Positions 1 to 10,720 of a DNA stretch of 35,858 bases are shown here, one piece after another (position 1 is the first letter of the stretch; every line of letters begins with the position of its first letter). A model generated the notes under the pieces. The model had not been told where the DNA came from and did not search any database. It saw nothing but the letters and a program-made list of their open reading frames with translations. The translations under genes were made by a program, and so were the position numbers. The stretch comes from Selaginella moellendorffii (Eukaryota > Streptophyta > Lycopodiopsida > Selaginellales > Selaginellaceae): NCBI RefSeq assembly GCF_000143415.4, contig NW_003314315.1, positions 714,119-749,976 of the forward strand. The letters run 5' to 3'.

Positions 1-1474
1 GAGATTTGGGAATCCATGGATGAATAGCTAACGCTCCATTGCTCGTGCAATGAGTAACTGAAACCAAGTAGGACCAAGTAGGAGCTAGCACCATAGGCGG
101 AAACCTTGGCAAGGGAACTTATCTAAAGTCAAGGCAGTGTTGGTTGGATAGACGAAGTAAGCTAGCAAATTAGAAAGGAAAAATTTATAGCTTATAGTGG
201 TGAATGAGATGGGGACACCCAATCTTAGTTGCTATGGACCCTTGGCCAAAAGGGCTAGCTTGGGTGCACTGCCAAGTATGGGGGATGCCTCCGGGGTCAT
301 GGTTAACAAGTTAAAGGTCTGGAAGACCTAGTACCTATTGGCAAACTTGTTCAGATGACCAAGGTTAGATCACTAGGTGATTTTACGGCTAAATAAGGAT
401 GAGGTCCTTATGAGGTTAAGGAATAAAGTTCCTAGTTCAAAGTGTTGATTTGAACTATTAATAATGGTGTGGCTTGGTCAAGGTGACTAAGTGGGAAGGA
501 CACCTAAAGGGAAATTAGTTGTGCTAGTACGATGGTATAGCGAGTCCAAAAAAGTAGTATCTAGGAAAGACCTATAGGAGGGTCACAAAGTTGGGCCATT
601 AATGGAGCCTCTAGTAGAAAATGCTAAAGAGACCTACTAAGGGTGAGCACCCTCTGGACTTGGCAAAATAGAACTTTTATCATGGAACCAAAAAGATACC
701 TTGAGAATGGAGGTAATAATCTTATGTTGCTTAGTGCAATAATTAACGAATAGGAGCAAAAGACTAGTGGCCAAGTATGGGCCATGAAATTCATTGAAAT
801 GAATCCAAATAGCAAAGTTAGGCAAGGAACACTAATGTTTTGGATGCTAACGGATTGTGGGAAAGAAAATGTATTTCTAAAGATGGATTCCCAAATGCTT
901 TAATTTGGCAAAAGTGAAAATTCCAAGGGAGGGAGCGGCAAGGCAGCCAAATGATAGGGCCGTGAACAACCCTAGCACAAGTGATGGAAAAATGAAATTT
1001 AGTGCCAAAAGTTGACATGAAATAGAAAAGAGAATGATGCCCTCAAGTAGAGAACTTCCTAAGATGGGGAAGTGGAGACTACACAATATGTGCAATGTAA
1101 AATGTTGGAAACACCCAGGAAATTGACTTTGAAAAGTCAAAATTAAAAGTTTCAAAGTGCAAAGGTTATATTGATAGAAACTAAGACTACTCGAGATTGA
1201 GTAGTGGGATTGAGATAAAGGTGTCTCTAACGAGTTTTAACGAGAACTAAATGAATAAAAGGGAGAGAACCACCCCAAGTGGTCGTATGAGTCTCTATGT
1301 TAAAGAGATTATGCTCCTTAGAGGATGGAAAAAGCATGGTGAGCCTTCAGTGTCAAACCATTGACGAATATTGATTAGGTGCCAAGGATAGAAAGGGTAA
1401 TACATGTTGGTGTTACTTATAAAAGGGTTTACCATTCAATGAGGACATCGAACTTCATTTATGGGTGGTGAAGT
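1..1474 (+). mobile_element. Non-coding interior of a family-X LTR element
   Basis: This stretch lies immediately upstream of the LTR at 1475 and reads into it. No frame holds a recognisable protein; all open frames are short and unrelated to known families. A segment near 240-300 resembles, in reverse orientation, the sequence near 27815-27850 (shared reading: cccaag, then a gap, then a ggcatc-type block). This suggests both are interiors of related large elements without coding capacity (LARD-like). A purine-rich run (gggtggtgaag, about 1463-1473) just before the LTR could be the polypurine tract. The left boundary is outside the window. Confidence 0.45.
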
Positions 1475-2894
1475 TGTGAGACATAAAATCCTTAGGCCCC
1501 AAAGTGGAGCCGAAAGGGTGCCACGTGGTGGTGGCTGAAGTGAAAACCAAACAAGTATAACACGTTTGGACTAAAAGCTCCAATTTGAAAAATTGAGAGC
1601 GAAAGTGAAACTCCTAACAAAGGGCTCGAGGAATGAGCACGAAACAAGCAGTAAATAAGTCTCTAGAAAAAGGACCAACACATGACATATGAAGGACCTG
1701 AGATAGAGTCCAAGATGGAGTTTGAGATGGATTCGAGATGGACCCGAGATGGAGTTTAAGATGGACCCGAGATAGAGTCTAAGATGGAGTCTGAGATGGA
1801 CCCAAGATGGAGTCTGAGATAGAACCGAGACTGAGACCGAGTTCGAGTCCGAGTCCGAGTCTAAGTCCAAATATTAATACAGACTGTTAGGTGAAAACCC
1901 AAAGCGATCATCCCTCGAGGGGGGAGGGGGGGGGGGGCGCTACAAGGGGTTCCGAAAGTATAGTAAGGAGAGTGTGGGGGTTAGATCCTAGTAGTGCCAG
2001 TTTGGCTAGGAAAGGCCAGTTTAGCCCAGGAAGGCTGTACCCAAGTGTTGGGTGATGAGATAACCACTGAGAAGTCCAAGGCTAGAGTGAATATGAATTA
2101 ATAAGCGGGGTAACTTAGTGAAATGTTCAAAAGTCAGCTCTAATTCCCCTAGGAGATTGAATTGTCAATGCTCCCAATCCAACTATGGGTGGCACTACCT
2201 ACTTAGATACCTAGCATGGCTCAATAAAACCTTGCTCTAAGCCCATGGCTAAAGCACCCAAAGGCAAAAGGTGGGGAGAGTACTTATAAGGCTCATATAG
2301 GGCCATGGTGTTCTGAAATGTTGTTCCAAAGTCCCAAGCTATGGAAAGGAAGAGGAGTGGTCCTTTAGTGTAGTGACCAAGGATACAGTCATGTGGTAAG
2401 GAAGTCCAGCGGACAATGGAACTTAGTGGTCAAATCGGTGGGCTTTATCCCAGTGGTAGTGTTGGCAAACACGGCCATCGATAGAAAATGGACTTGGTGG
2501 GGACTATAAAAGGGATATTGGGGAAGGTTATTCCCCATGTCTGTGAGCATCCTAAGGATGTTAAGGAGTGAATCTAGGATGATCACTCATGGACGGATGG
2601 CCTAATCTTTAAAAGACAGGATTGTGATGTAAGTGGTGTTAGACTATCGGTGTGACCAAGGTGAATGGGCATGGCCTTAGCATAACAAGTTGAAATGTCG
2701 ATGGTACTTTAGGGTTCAATCATGGGAGGAGCACTTGGACCCAGTGCAAGGGTTAAATGGTATGGATGCCATCCTCAGGGTTAGCAAGCCCCAAGTCCTA
2801 AATTGGACTTATGAAGGTTGTGAATGAGATTCCTCCAAGTGGTCGGAGGTGTGATTAAGTGACTAAAGTAGAATAGAAAAATTAGTCACTTCTA
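1475..2894 (+). repeat. LTR A of family X (probable 3' LTR)
   Basis: The sequence begins TGTGAGACATAAAATCC and matches over its length the solo LTR at 19724-21146 and, inverted, the LTRs at 23672-25412 and 30778-31770. The end is degraded (cttcta where the others read cttaca). It contains the GATGGAGTC-type minisatellite, then a G-run, then a unique 3' half. No target duplication is seen, because the sequence upstream is element interior, so I call it the 3' LTR of an element that starts outside the window. Confidence 0.7.
1690..1865 (+). repeat. Minisatellite inside LTR A (GATGGAGTC/GATGGACCC units)
   Basis: About a dozen imperfect units of 9-12 bp alternate gagatggagtct and gagatggacccga, ending in a shorter-period tract (gagtccgagtccgag). 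The same array occupies the same position in every family-X LTR in the window, so it was part of the LTR before transposition. Open frames across it encode only Ser/Leu/Asp-rich repeats and are not genes. Confidence 0.85.
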
Positions 2895-3225
2895 ATAATG
2901 AAGAAACTAATGAAAAGGTATTCTTTTTATAGTATTTATAACTATTTAATTTTTCTTTATGTAGGCTTGGAGTGAATCACATGGCAATTCATGTTTACTA
3001 TATTTTCAATATCCTTTCTAGAACTTGAGGAGGGAGAAACTACCATACTATTCCAAAAAAAGATAATAATTATGAGGAAATAAAGTATAAAATGATGAAT
3101 AGTTTGATTCCATAGCTAGATATATAGATTAATATTGCCAATCTTATTTTACAAATAGAGGGGTACAAAAGGTAGTTTTTAAAGCTCTCAGAAGTGTGTT
3201 TTTCTATCAGAAGTGGACAAATTAT
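2895..3225 (+). repeat. Right-hand part of dispersed repeat R
   Basis: The sequence following LTR A (ctaatgaaaaggtattc, then gcttggagtgaatcaca, then gaagtgtgttttt) aligns with 16510-16800 in the uninterrupted copy of repeat R. Similarity stops at about 3225, exactly where the farnesyl diphosphate synthase relic begins. No coding content is recognised. Confidence 0.6.
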
Positions 3226-3234
3226 AGAAATGGT

Positions 3235-4400
3235 TAGAAAATTAAATCAAGGTCTCTTAGTGATTGACAATTTGGTGTTACTCAAGTCTAAAGATGAGCT
3301 CTCCCAGGATGAAATCAAGCAAGCATTTGCTCTTGGATGGTGTATTGAATGGGTAAGTTCTTGCATCAATTGATAAAGAATTTCTAAACAGTTTTTGTTT
3401 CTGCTTTTTGCTTTTCCATGCAAAGCTACAAGTTCCATCCTAGTAATGGATGATATAATGGATGATTCATACAACAGTATGTGAACTTTATTGATGAGCT
3501 ATGACACAGTCTTTCTTTGTGATTAGGTGGGTGTCATTGTTATGAACAATGCATTAATGCATTACAAACCATGTAACCTAGGATTTTGAAGTAGTATTTC
3601 CATAGTTAATGATACTACTTTGATCTCCGTGAACTTTTTGACGAGGTGTGTTGATCTGATCACATTGCCAACCTGATTTGTCCAAATACATCATGGAAAT
3701 GTAAGTTTTATTCGACTCCATAAGTATCCATAATATTTATCAATGCAGCTACCTCAAGATTTTGAAGTTCAAGACAGTGTTTTATACTTTCTATTTTCCA
3801 GTGAGCAAGAGTGACATTATAAACCAAGTCATTGATGTCATATGAGAATACAAGTTGCTTGTGCTTTGTATATGTCAGACAAGAGTGACAACTCCAAGTT
3901 TGAATCTGTGAAACAAATATTACTACAAATGTGAACCTATTTTTATATTCAGCTCCTTGTGGTTCATTACCTTTGGTTGTTGATGGAATTGGCCCTGCAA
4001 GATTATTTCTTAGATTGTTATAAACATCCTGACATTATTGGCAAGGTTGGTTCCTTGCTGTTTTGTCTTTCATGTCAAGCTCATTGAATAGTCCAGGTTG
4101 GAACAAATATCCAAGAGCTATTGAATTAGCAGATGCTAGCCAGAAAGCAAGACAAAAGAGCAATTATGGCAAAAAGGACAATGCCTATGTCAAGGAGGTG
4201 AAGACAGTGTACAATGACTAGGGCCTTGCAATGAGTATTTTGCTTAGGTACTTCTCTGCTTAGCTATTAGTGAATGCAGGCAGCTTTCCTAGAGTATGAA
4301 CAAACAAGCTATAGGAGAATTTTGTGTACTATTGATCAAGAAAAGAGTACTCACTTACAAGTTTGTGGTGTTTTGGAGTTTATTACTTTCTGAATATAGT
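3235..4400 (+). pseudogene. FPS: Farnesyl diphosphate synthase pseudogene, introns retained
   Basis: Functional FPS condenses IPP with DMAPP/GPP to make farnesyl diphosphate for sterols and sesquiterpenes. Several blocks in order match the family: KLNQGLLVID (3240-3275), EIKQAFALGWCIEW (about 3312-3353), then, after a gtaagt intron, the first Asp-rich motif VMDDIMDDSYN (about 3441-3475). Further on come DLITLP and LSKYIME (3650-3700), YTFYFPVS (about 3784-3810), DYFLDCYKHPDIIGK (about 4001-4045), NYGKKDNAYVKEVKTVYND (about 4162-4220) and a C-terminal exon AAFLEYEQTSYRRI (about 4280-4325). The N-terminal 60 or so residues are absent. Breaks include a frameshift before the DDxxD block, in-frame stops, and loss of the second DDxxD motif (QDYFLD in place of a DDYLD-type core). 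Because introns remain, this is a DNA-level copy and not a retrocopy. Family assignment is strong; exact exon borders are approximate. Confidence 0.8.
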
Positions 4401-4833
4401 CTGATTACCTTGCAAGGAGTTCTATTGTTCTTTCTAGAAAAACATTGCAAGTGCCAAAAGAAGGAGTGCTTCTTTCGCTGCTCCTTGTTTTTGCCAACTA
4501 TATGAGTTTCTCATTTTGTTTCATCATTAGTATTGTTATATGTGGAGCATTAACAATGATTTAGCTCTAAATATTCTTCACTTTCTCGTGCTAAATGTGT
4601 CCCCATCAAATCCAACAAAAGCTGCATATATCTGCTCATTTGTTGACCATCACAAGGATTGGGTATTTTGGAATATATATACTAACTTCTTGTTCCAGCT
4701 ATCTTGTTATCATAGGTCATTGATTGAGCTCTTCTTGTTTCATCATGATGTGAGAATTTGTGCTTGTCAGTAAAGTGTTTCCTTTACTTTGAAAATCATC
4801 CTACACCTCAGGAAAGAGCTTCACATCCTCATT
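4401..4833. other. Spacer without recognisable gene
   Basis: Short open frames (about 4540-4773) have no family features and lack the codon bias seen just downstream. It may be remnant 3' flank of the FPS locus copied with the pseudogene. Confidence 0.4.
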
Positions 4834-5180
4834 CATGGCTGTCCACAAGTTCCAGGTGAGTGTTCGGCTATGGTTCTTTAGCTTCCTCTCAGCCGATGAT
4901 GGGCTGTGCTATGTCACCCCAGACGTTAAGCAGGCCATGGATTCCAAGTCCCTCGCCAAGGCCTTCTTCCACGTCTACAGCATCTTCTCCACAAACATCA
5001 AGCAAAGTGTCTATGGCAAGATTGTGTACGCATGGAAGAATTTTGGCATCGATTATGTGTCACAAGCTTGGTGGCCAGGGCTAGACACTCCCAATTGAGT
5101 ATGAGTTCCCAGTTGCATCAAGCTTGGGCTCAGCAGCTAGCACTGGACATTGGCAACAATCTAGCATGAAGCATCAAACT
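4834..5180 (+). pseudogene. Unidentified gene fragment with GC-ending codons
   Basis: From ATG 4835 a peptide MAVHKFQ is followed by a sequence that looks like a tiny intron (gtgagt at 4856 to ctcag at 4892). An exon in which most third positions are C or G follows (DVKQAMDSKSLAKAFFHVY, about 4921-4977). This codon bias is unlike the AT-rich surroundings and argues for a real coding origin. After about 4980 the frame becomes dubious and ends at 5098. A distant resemblance to chalcone-isomerase-fold proteins (a helix of the type SxxLAxAFFxVY) is possible but weak; I do not assign a function. It lies next to the FPS relic and may have been moved with it. Confidence 0.35.
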
Positions 5181-5249
5181 CCTACTCGGCAATCTTGATC
5201 CTGATTGGGGAACTCCTTTCGATCCAGCATCATCCTCCCCCGATTAGGC

Positions 5250-5541
5250 AGTTGGCTCATTGTTGTAGAATGTGCCCGACACAAACAAGATTGTCCATTA
5301 CTAAATGAGCTTGACTTAGTTTTAAGTTATTGCATTAATTTGCTATACAACTTAAATTTCTGTCATTAAGCTTTCCATTGATATTGTAACTACAATTTAA
5401 GACACAATAGTTTTAAAAATTTAAATTAAAATATGCAGTTATTTTTAGTAGTAATTATTTTTGACTAGTTTTAAAGTCAGAATTAAAAAATTTCTTAAGC
5501 TAAGTTGCAATTTATGACTAAATTTTAAATCATTTATAATG
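5250..5541. repeat. AT-rich repeat unit that hosts the gypsy insertion (left half)
   Basis: AT-rich sequence holds several variants of an almost palindromic motif, gactaaattttaagtc (for example near 5514-5530). It continues at 10530-10720 after the gypsy element, where the same motif recurs. No gene is seen. Confidence 0.5.
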
Positions 5542-5716
5542 TGTGAGTGCATGGAATATAGAAAGGGTATACAGAAATGTGCATATCAATTAGCCCAAAA
5601 ACCCTAGCTTATACACAGGAGCGAGTGGTCCGGATTGAAACCAATCCGACGGCTACCAAAATCCCACTACGCTAATATTAGTATACAGCATCGTAGCTGT
5701 ACACTTGGCCCTCACA
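5542..5716 (-). repeat. 3' LTR of gypsy copy 1
   Basis: 175 bp, TG...CA ended (TGTGAGTGCATGG to GGCCCTCACA on the plus strand). It matches 10355-10529 except at five transition sites. It is the 3' LTR because the coding strand is minus and the polypurine tract abuts it at 5717. Confidence 0.95.
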
Positions 5717-5731
5717 TCATCCCCTCCTCTA
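5717..5731 (-). promoter_or_regulatory. Polypurine tract of gypsy copy 1
   Basis: On the minus strand the bases directly upstream of the 3' LTR read TAGAGGAGGGGATGA, a purine-rich tract in the position expected for plus-strand DNA priming. Confidence 0.75.
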
Positions 5732-5748
5732 AGAATAATGGAAGACCA

Positions 5749-8700
5749 TCAAGGTTCTCCTGTAGATGGGCCAGGATCTGGAGGAACATCAGGAGGAGGC
5801 ATCGGCAGATCTGTAGATGGTATTAATCGCTCCTGATCCCTTGGTATGAAGCGTTTCAACTGCTGCACATGCACAATCTCTGGAGGATCGGCCTGCTGGA
5901 TGTCATGTCGAACCTCATAAACTTGTGGTCCAACTTGCCCCAACAGTCGATACGGTCCTTTCCACTATGCAAGGAGCCCCTTAGATAAACCACGTACCGT
6001 AAGATGGGGAAAACAGACTAACACCAAATCATCCATTTTGTACTTTGCAAGTGGACGATGATGGGAATTGTAGCACCGTTGTTGTTCCACTTGTATGTGG
6101 CCTAAGTGTTCGGCAAACTCTGCTTGGACAAGTGGAAGAATGCTTGTTAAATATTGATCCCATAACCTAGCATCTGCAGCTCGTGGTAATTGCGAAGGTA
6201 AACACAGCTCCGTTGGTAATATTGGATCATGACCATATAGGAGTTTATATGGTGAAGCACCAACAGAACTCTGCACCCCAGTGACATATGCATACCAAAG
6301 AGACGGCAAATAACCATCCCAATCCGAATGCTGAAAGTTCACATACTTCGCAATCATCCCCTTGAACGTCCGAACGAGCCACCAGATTGTTTGATTGTGG
6401 ATGATAAGCACTCGTGAAAGTGTGGTGAATCCCCAACTGAGACATCAAAACATGAAATGCCTCAGTCATAAATGTGGGACCATTATCCGAAATAATCCGC
6501 TCTAGACAAAAATGCTAGAACACCACTCGATTGAGGAGAAAGTATCCAACAGCAGTTGCAGAGGCGCTAGCAAGAGCACCAACTTCCACCCAATGAGTCA
6601 AATAGTCAGAAGCAATAATAACATACTCATTGCCAACAGTCGACTGTGGAAAAGGTCCCATAAGATCAAACGCCACCAACTCAAATGGACAGGAAACTGC
6701 AATTGACTCCAACCGTCCTTTTATAGCCCGAGGGGGAGTATTAAAAGCTTGGCACCAAACGCAGTTATGCATATACTGGATAATATCACGTCGCATAGAA
6801 AGACCTGCGTAGCTTCTCAATTACACGATGATATCCCATATACCCACCTAAAATAGGAGAATCATGGTAGGCATGGAGAAACCGCGGAATAAAGATAAAA
6901 GGCACCACCAGCCATAAATGATCATTAGGATCTATCCCCACAAAATAAAGAAGGCCATCTTCAAGACGATATTGAGAATGTAAATGCTGGAAAGGCAAGT
7001 CATCAGCAAGTGATGCAGGATTCTCAAACCCATCTCAAAGCCTTCGAATCCAAGGCTTAATCTTTTGAGCCTCGCGAACTTCATCAAGCGAAGGTAGATC
7101 TTGCTCTACACCTTGTGGACACTGAACGTCAAGTACAGCAACCGCCGACGGCACAGAATCCTCGTCTAGAAAATCCATAGATGTTGGAACGACAAGCTCG
7201 TCAGAAACATGATAAGAGAGTGAAGAAGGAAGAGGAGCTCAAGAAAGGGCATCAGCATCAGCCATAAAACTCCCTGGGCAGTGAACAACATCAAAATCAT
7301 ATATCTAAAGCTTCAAAGCCCACCAAGCAGTACGACCAACCAGGTTCTTCCGCTTTAATAACGAAGTAACAACAACATGGTCACCTTCAAGTAACGTCCG
7401 AGAACTATGTAGATATGCATGAAGTTTCTTGAAACCCCAAACTGCTGCTAAACACTCCTTCTCTATCATGGAGTAGTTCATCTCCACTGGTTGTAATGTA
7501 CGGCTTATATATGCAATGGGATGGTGTTGACCAGGCACACTTGAGCTCTCTTGCATTAACACACCTCCAAGACCAATGTTAGAAGCATCCACGCGCAAAA
7601 TAAAAGGTCGAGTGTAATCAGGATATGCCAAAACCGGAGGAGTTGTCAATAACTCTTTGAGATCCCCAAACGCCTGCTCACAATCCGGAGACTAAATGAA
7701 AGATGACGTTGATGACTTCAGCAATGCTCGCAATGGTGTAGTGCGATCAGAAAGATGATCCAAAAAATGCCCGAGATACTACACCTTGCCCAAGAAGTGC
7801 TGCACATCATTCACACACTTCGGAGTAGGGAAATTTAGAACAGCCACAAGTTTGTCAGGATCAACTTGCAAACCCTCATGAGAAATACGGTACCCAAGAT
7901 AAGTTGTGTCCTTGGATCCAAACACGCACTTTGACCGCTTCAACTTTAAACCAACGTCGCGTAGCCGATCCAACACTTTACAAACATCACGAACGTGCTC
8001 CTCTCACGTCCCCTCCGAGTGGATCAAGACATCATCAATAAAGTCAGTAGTCACCTCCGGTATATCGCAAAGAACCTCGTCTATCATCCGTTGAAAAGTT
8101 GCTAGAGCATTGTTCAAACCAAATGGCATCACCAAGAACTCATACAAACCAAATGGTGTACGAAAAGCAGTCTTAGGAATATCTTTTTCGGCCATCGGTA
8201 CTTGCCAATACCCAGAAGCAAGATCTAGCTTGGTGAACCAATCACTTCGCCCCAGACGATCCAAGAGATCAGCAGTGTGAGGAAGAGGGTACACATCCGG
8301 GATCATTATGTCGTTTAACGGACGATAATCGATGCAGAAAAAAATACTCCCATCAGGCTTCATCACAAGGTTCACATGCCCAATGACTTTGTGACTTCCG
8401 AATAACACCCTTCTCCAACATCTCCTTGACATTTGCACATAAAATCTTGATCTCCTTTGGTGACCGACAACGAACAGGAACCTTGATTGGACGAGCATCC
8501 CCAGTTGGAATCGGATGACGTGTGGCAATCGTGGCTCCAGATGATAGGTCAAAGTCAAAGAGATCAGAATACTCCTTCATGAGCCGGTCAACTGTTGCAA
8601 CACAAAGATCATCGAAGGGATCGGAAAAGGGAAGAGCAGAACAAGATGGAAACACAGGAGGAAATAGTGGGGAAACAAAAGTAATGGAAGCAGAGGTAGA

Positions 8701-9162
8701 AGTAGAGGGATGAAGAGGTACAAAAGTGAGAGGAATGGATGAAACATAAGGAAGTATGAGACAAGAGGGAGAAGCTTCAAAGTCACACTTGGCATGATTG
8801 CGTTGCAACCAATCCATACCAAGAATGAGGTCAAAAGCTTGACTCGGCACCACCCATAACTGCAACTCAAGCTCGAGATCGCCCACACGCACAACCAGGT
8901 CTGCCTCATCCCATGCACATGCATGTGTACGGCTGTTGCCATAAAGAATGAAAATTGGTTCTGCCGCACGATGCAAGTGTAGACGATAACGTGTGGCAAC
9001 AGGTTGAGCAATAGAAGATAAACTCGAACTTGTATCAACCAACATGGAGAGAATAATAGGAGACCTCTTGTTATAAAGACAAGCTTGGAAAGTAAACACT
9101 GGATGAACTGGTGCCGAGTGAACCCCTTGATGATACTCCCAAAAGAAAGATGGAGGGGTCAC
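5749..9162 (-). pseudogene. Defective gypsy pol: protease, RT, RNase H, integrase
   Basis: Reading minus from 9162, the retropepsin-like part has LVDTSSS at 9034-9036 (the usual Gly after Asp-Thr/Ser is Ser) and a conserved ILGMDWL. RT follows with LEKGVIRKSQSHWA, a frameshift near 8390, KPDGSIFFCIDYRPLND, the palm segment KLDLASGYWQVPM, MPFGLNNALATFQRM and the catalytic FIDDVLIH (about 8020-8045). Stops fall at about 8001, 7778 and 7693. RNase H carries LRVDASNIGLGGVLMQ and EMNYSMIEKECLAAV (7440-7600). The integrase zinc finger keeps the CVWC pair (about 6750) but GGYMGYH in place of the usual GGH-type His. The core has the Asp of FDLMGPFP (about 6675) and of SDNGPTF. The segment that should bear the catalytic Glu is broken by a shift near 6390. 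A C-terminal SH3-like region (GPYRLLGQVGPQVYEV, EIVHVQQLKRF) ends near 5830. No chromodomain is seen. Confidence 0.9.
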
Positions 9163-9189
9163 TGACTTATTCGTGCAAGGTCCCTCTGT

Positions 9190-10121
9190 TACTCGCGCGA
9201 CTCCTCGTTTCCCGGATGCATCTCAGTGTCCAAACCTTCCATTGCAGCAGCACCAACGGGACGTTGCTGACGCCAAGGTCTCCACCTAGGAAATAGAGGT
9301 CGCCAATCTGGAAAACGCCGACAACGCCGATAAGTATGACCAACTTCATCACATGCCCAGCAGCGAACATCACGGCCACGACCACGTCCTCACCCTTGAC
9401 CTTGGACTTGAGCAGCAGCAGCATCAACCTCCATTGGAATAGGACCATCACCCACAGGAAGTGGAGCTGAAGGACGTGCAGCGAGAAGTGGAAGAGGCGA
9501 CGTCTCATAACGTTGTGCCAAGCAAAGAGCATCGTCAAGGGTGGCGGGAGCAAGTGCATGCACAAGTCCGACAAGATCTTGACGAAGTGCTGGCCACAAC
9601 ATTCCTAGCTTGATCTGCTCCGACATATGTGGCTCTGCACGAAGCAAAAGACTTAGGAAATGAACACCAAATTGCATCACTGACTCAGATGGCCCTTGGC
9701 AAAGACGATGCAATTGTTGAAAAGCATCATCACAGTCATTGGCATATCCGAAGGCGCGTTTGAAGACATCCAGAAGAACACTCCAATCCCCACGAGTGGC
9801 TGCTCCCAAACTGTTGTACCACTGTAATGCCGTCCCTTGGAGACACGTGGGAAACTCACGCAAACGTCGAGCATCATCCCAAGAATGATATGTGGCAATC
9901 ACCGTAAAGTGATCAAACCAATGGTACACATCATCCCCAGGATTCCCAAGAAAGAACTCCAGCCAAACACGAGGATTGGCACCAAGAGCAGGAAGAGTTG
10001 TACCATGTGTCGTGAACGCCGCCATCAACTGAGTTTGGTTGTTCAATTGCAAGCGCATAGCATCAAGCAATTGTACCAATTGCTGCTCCAGAGTCAAAGG
10101 GGGAGGTTGCTGATCTGCCAT
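9190..10121 (-). pseudogene. Defective gypsy gag with CCHC zinc knuckle beyond a stop
   Basis: ATG at 10121 opens a 243-codon frame (MADQQPPPLTLEQQLVQLL) typical of retrotransposon capsid, with the family block NPGDDVYHWFDHFTVIATYH and CLQGTALQWYNSL. It stops at TGA 9390-9392 inside a Gly/Arg-rich linker (QGQG stop GRGRDV). The same frame then continues through a perfect CX2CX4HX4C zinc knuckle (CWACDEVGHTYRRC, 9321-9362) to about 9190. The stop is a single transition from an Arg codon (CGA to TGA) and therefore looks recent. Gag would form the virus-like particle and bind element RNA through the knuckle. Confidence 0.9.
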
Positions 10122-10337
10122 GGAGACAAATGAAAAAGAAAGAGCAAAAGAAGAAAAACAACAAAAAGCTAGAAGGAAATGGTAGATCTAGACAATGCAA
10201 AAAGCTAGATCTAAACCAAAATCCTGAAAGGAAAGAACAAAAGAAAAGAAATGGAAAAAGTTAGATCTAGACAATGCAAAAGTTACATCTAAACTGAAAT
10301 CCCAAATCTAAACACTCCTCAGGGACAATTAAAGGTG
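10122..10337 (-). other. 5' untranslated leader of gypsy copy 1
   Basis: Between the primer site and gag the minus strand is T-rich and carries a duplicated motif (GCATTGTCTAGATCTA-type, at about 10185-10210 and 10260-10285). Part of this leader is recognisable in copy 2 just before its gag start. Confidence 0.6.
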
Positions 10338-10353
10338 CCCCTCATCTCCACCA
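10338..10353 (-). promoter_or_regulatory. Primer-binding site complementary to tRNA-Ala
   Basis: The plus strand reads cccctcatctccacca, which matches the 3' end of plant tRNA-Ala (CCCCGCATCTCCACCA, from general knowledge) at 15 of 16 bases including CCA. One base separates it from the 5' LTR at 10355. The minus strand (TGGTGGAGATGAGGGG) is therefore a tRNA-Ala primer site and not the common initiator-Met one. Confidence 0.8.
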
Positions 10354-10354
10354 A

Positions 10355-10529
10355 TGTGAGTGCATGGAATATAGAAAGGGTATACAGAAATGTGCATATC
10401 AATTAGCCCAAAAACCCTAACTTATATACAGGAGCGAGTGGTCCGGATTGAAACCAATCCGACGGCTACCAAAATCCCACTATGCTAATATTAGTATACA
10501 GCATTGTAGCCGTACACTTGGCCCTCACA
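10355..10529 (-). repeat. 5' LTR of gypsy copy 1
   Basis: 175 bp with TG...CA ends, next to the primer-binding site on the minus strand. It is short for a gypsy LTR and contains the unit's promoter and terminator by inference; no TATA box is assigned. Confidence 0.95.
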
Positions 10530-10533
10530 AATG

Positions 10534-10720
10534 GTTATAAAACAAAAAATATAGTCATTATGTTTAGTAGTTATTTGTGACTAAATTTTAAGTCAATTAT
10601 AATAGTTATAAACAAAAAAATATGTAGTACGACTAAATTTTAAGTCCAAAAATGAAGCTATAAATATAGTGGTAATTTAAGTCGTTCTTTACTATGATCA
10701 AATATTAACCATCAATTTCT
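10534..10720. repeat. AT-rich repeat unit, right half
   Basis: This continues the sequence broken at 5541, with gactaaattttaagtc motifs near 10572 and 10630. It reaches the stop codon of the minus-strand gene at 10721, so it is also that gene's 3' flank. Confidence 0.5.

Larger units (their letters stand above)
5542..10529 (-). mobile_element. Complete Ty3/gypsy retrotransposon, copy 1 (4,988 bp)
   Basis: Two 175-bp LTRs in direct orientation bound an interior with, on the minus strand, a primer-binding site, gag, protease, reverse transcriptase, RNase H, integrase and a polypurine tract, the domain order of Ty3/gypsy. The flanks share the 4-bp target duplication AATG (5538-5541 and 10530-10533). 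The two LTRs differ at 5 of 175 positions, all transitions, so insertion is fairly recent. The element is defective: gag has an early stop before the zinc knuckle, and pol has multiple stops and frameshifts. A second, much older copy of the same family lies at 17300-23671. Confidence 0.95.

Noticed and set aside
4834-5098. Chalcone isomerase-like protein
   Set aside because: Only one short helix-like stretch is suggestive; no active-site residues could be located, so it is left as unidentified.
10338-10353. Part of a genuine tRNA-Ala gene
   Set aside because: Only the 3' 16 bases are present and they sit one base from an LTR; no cloverleaf can be drawn.
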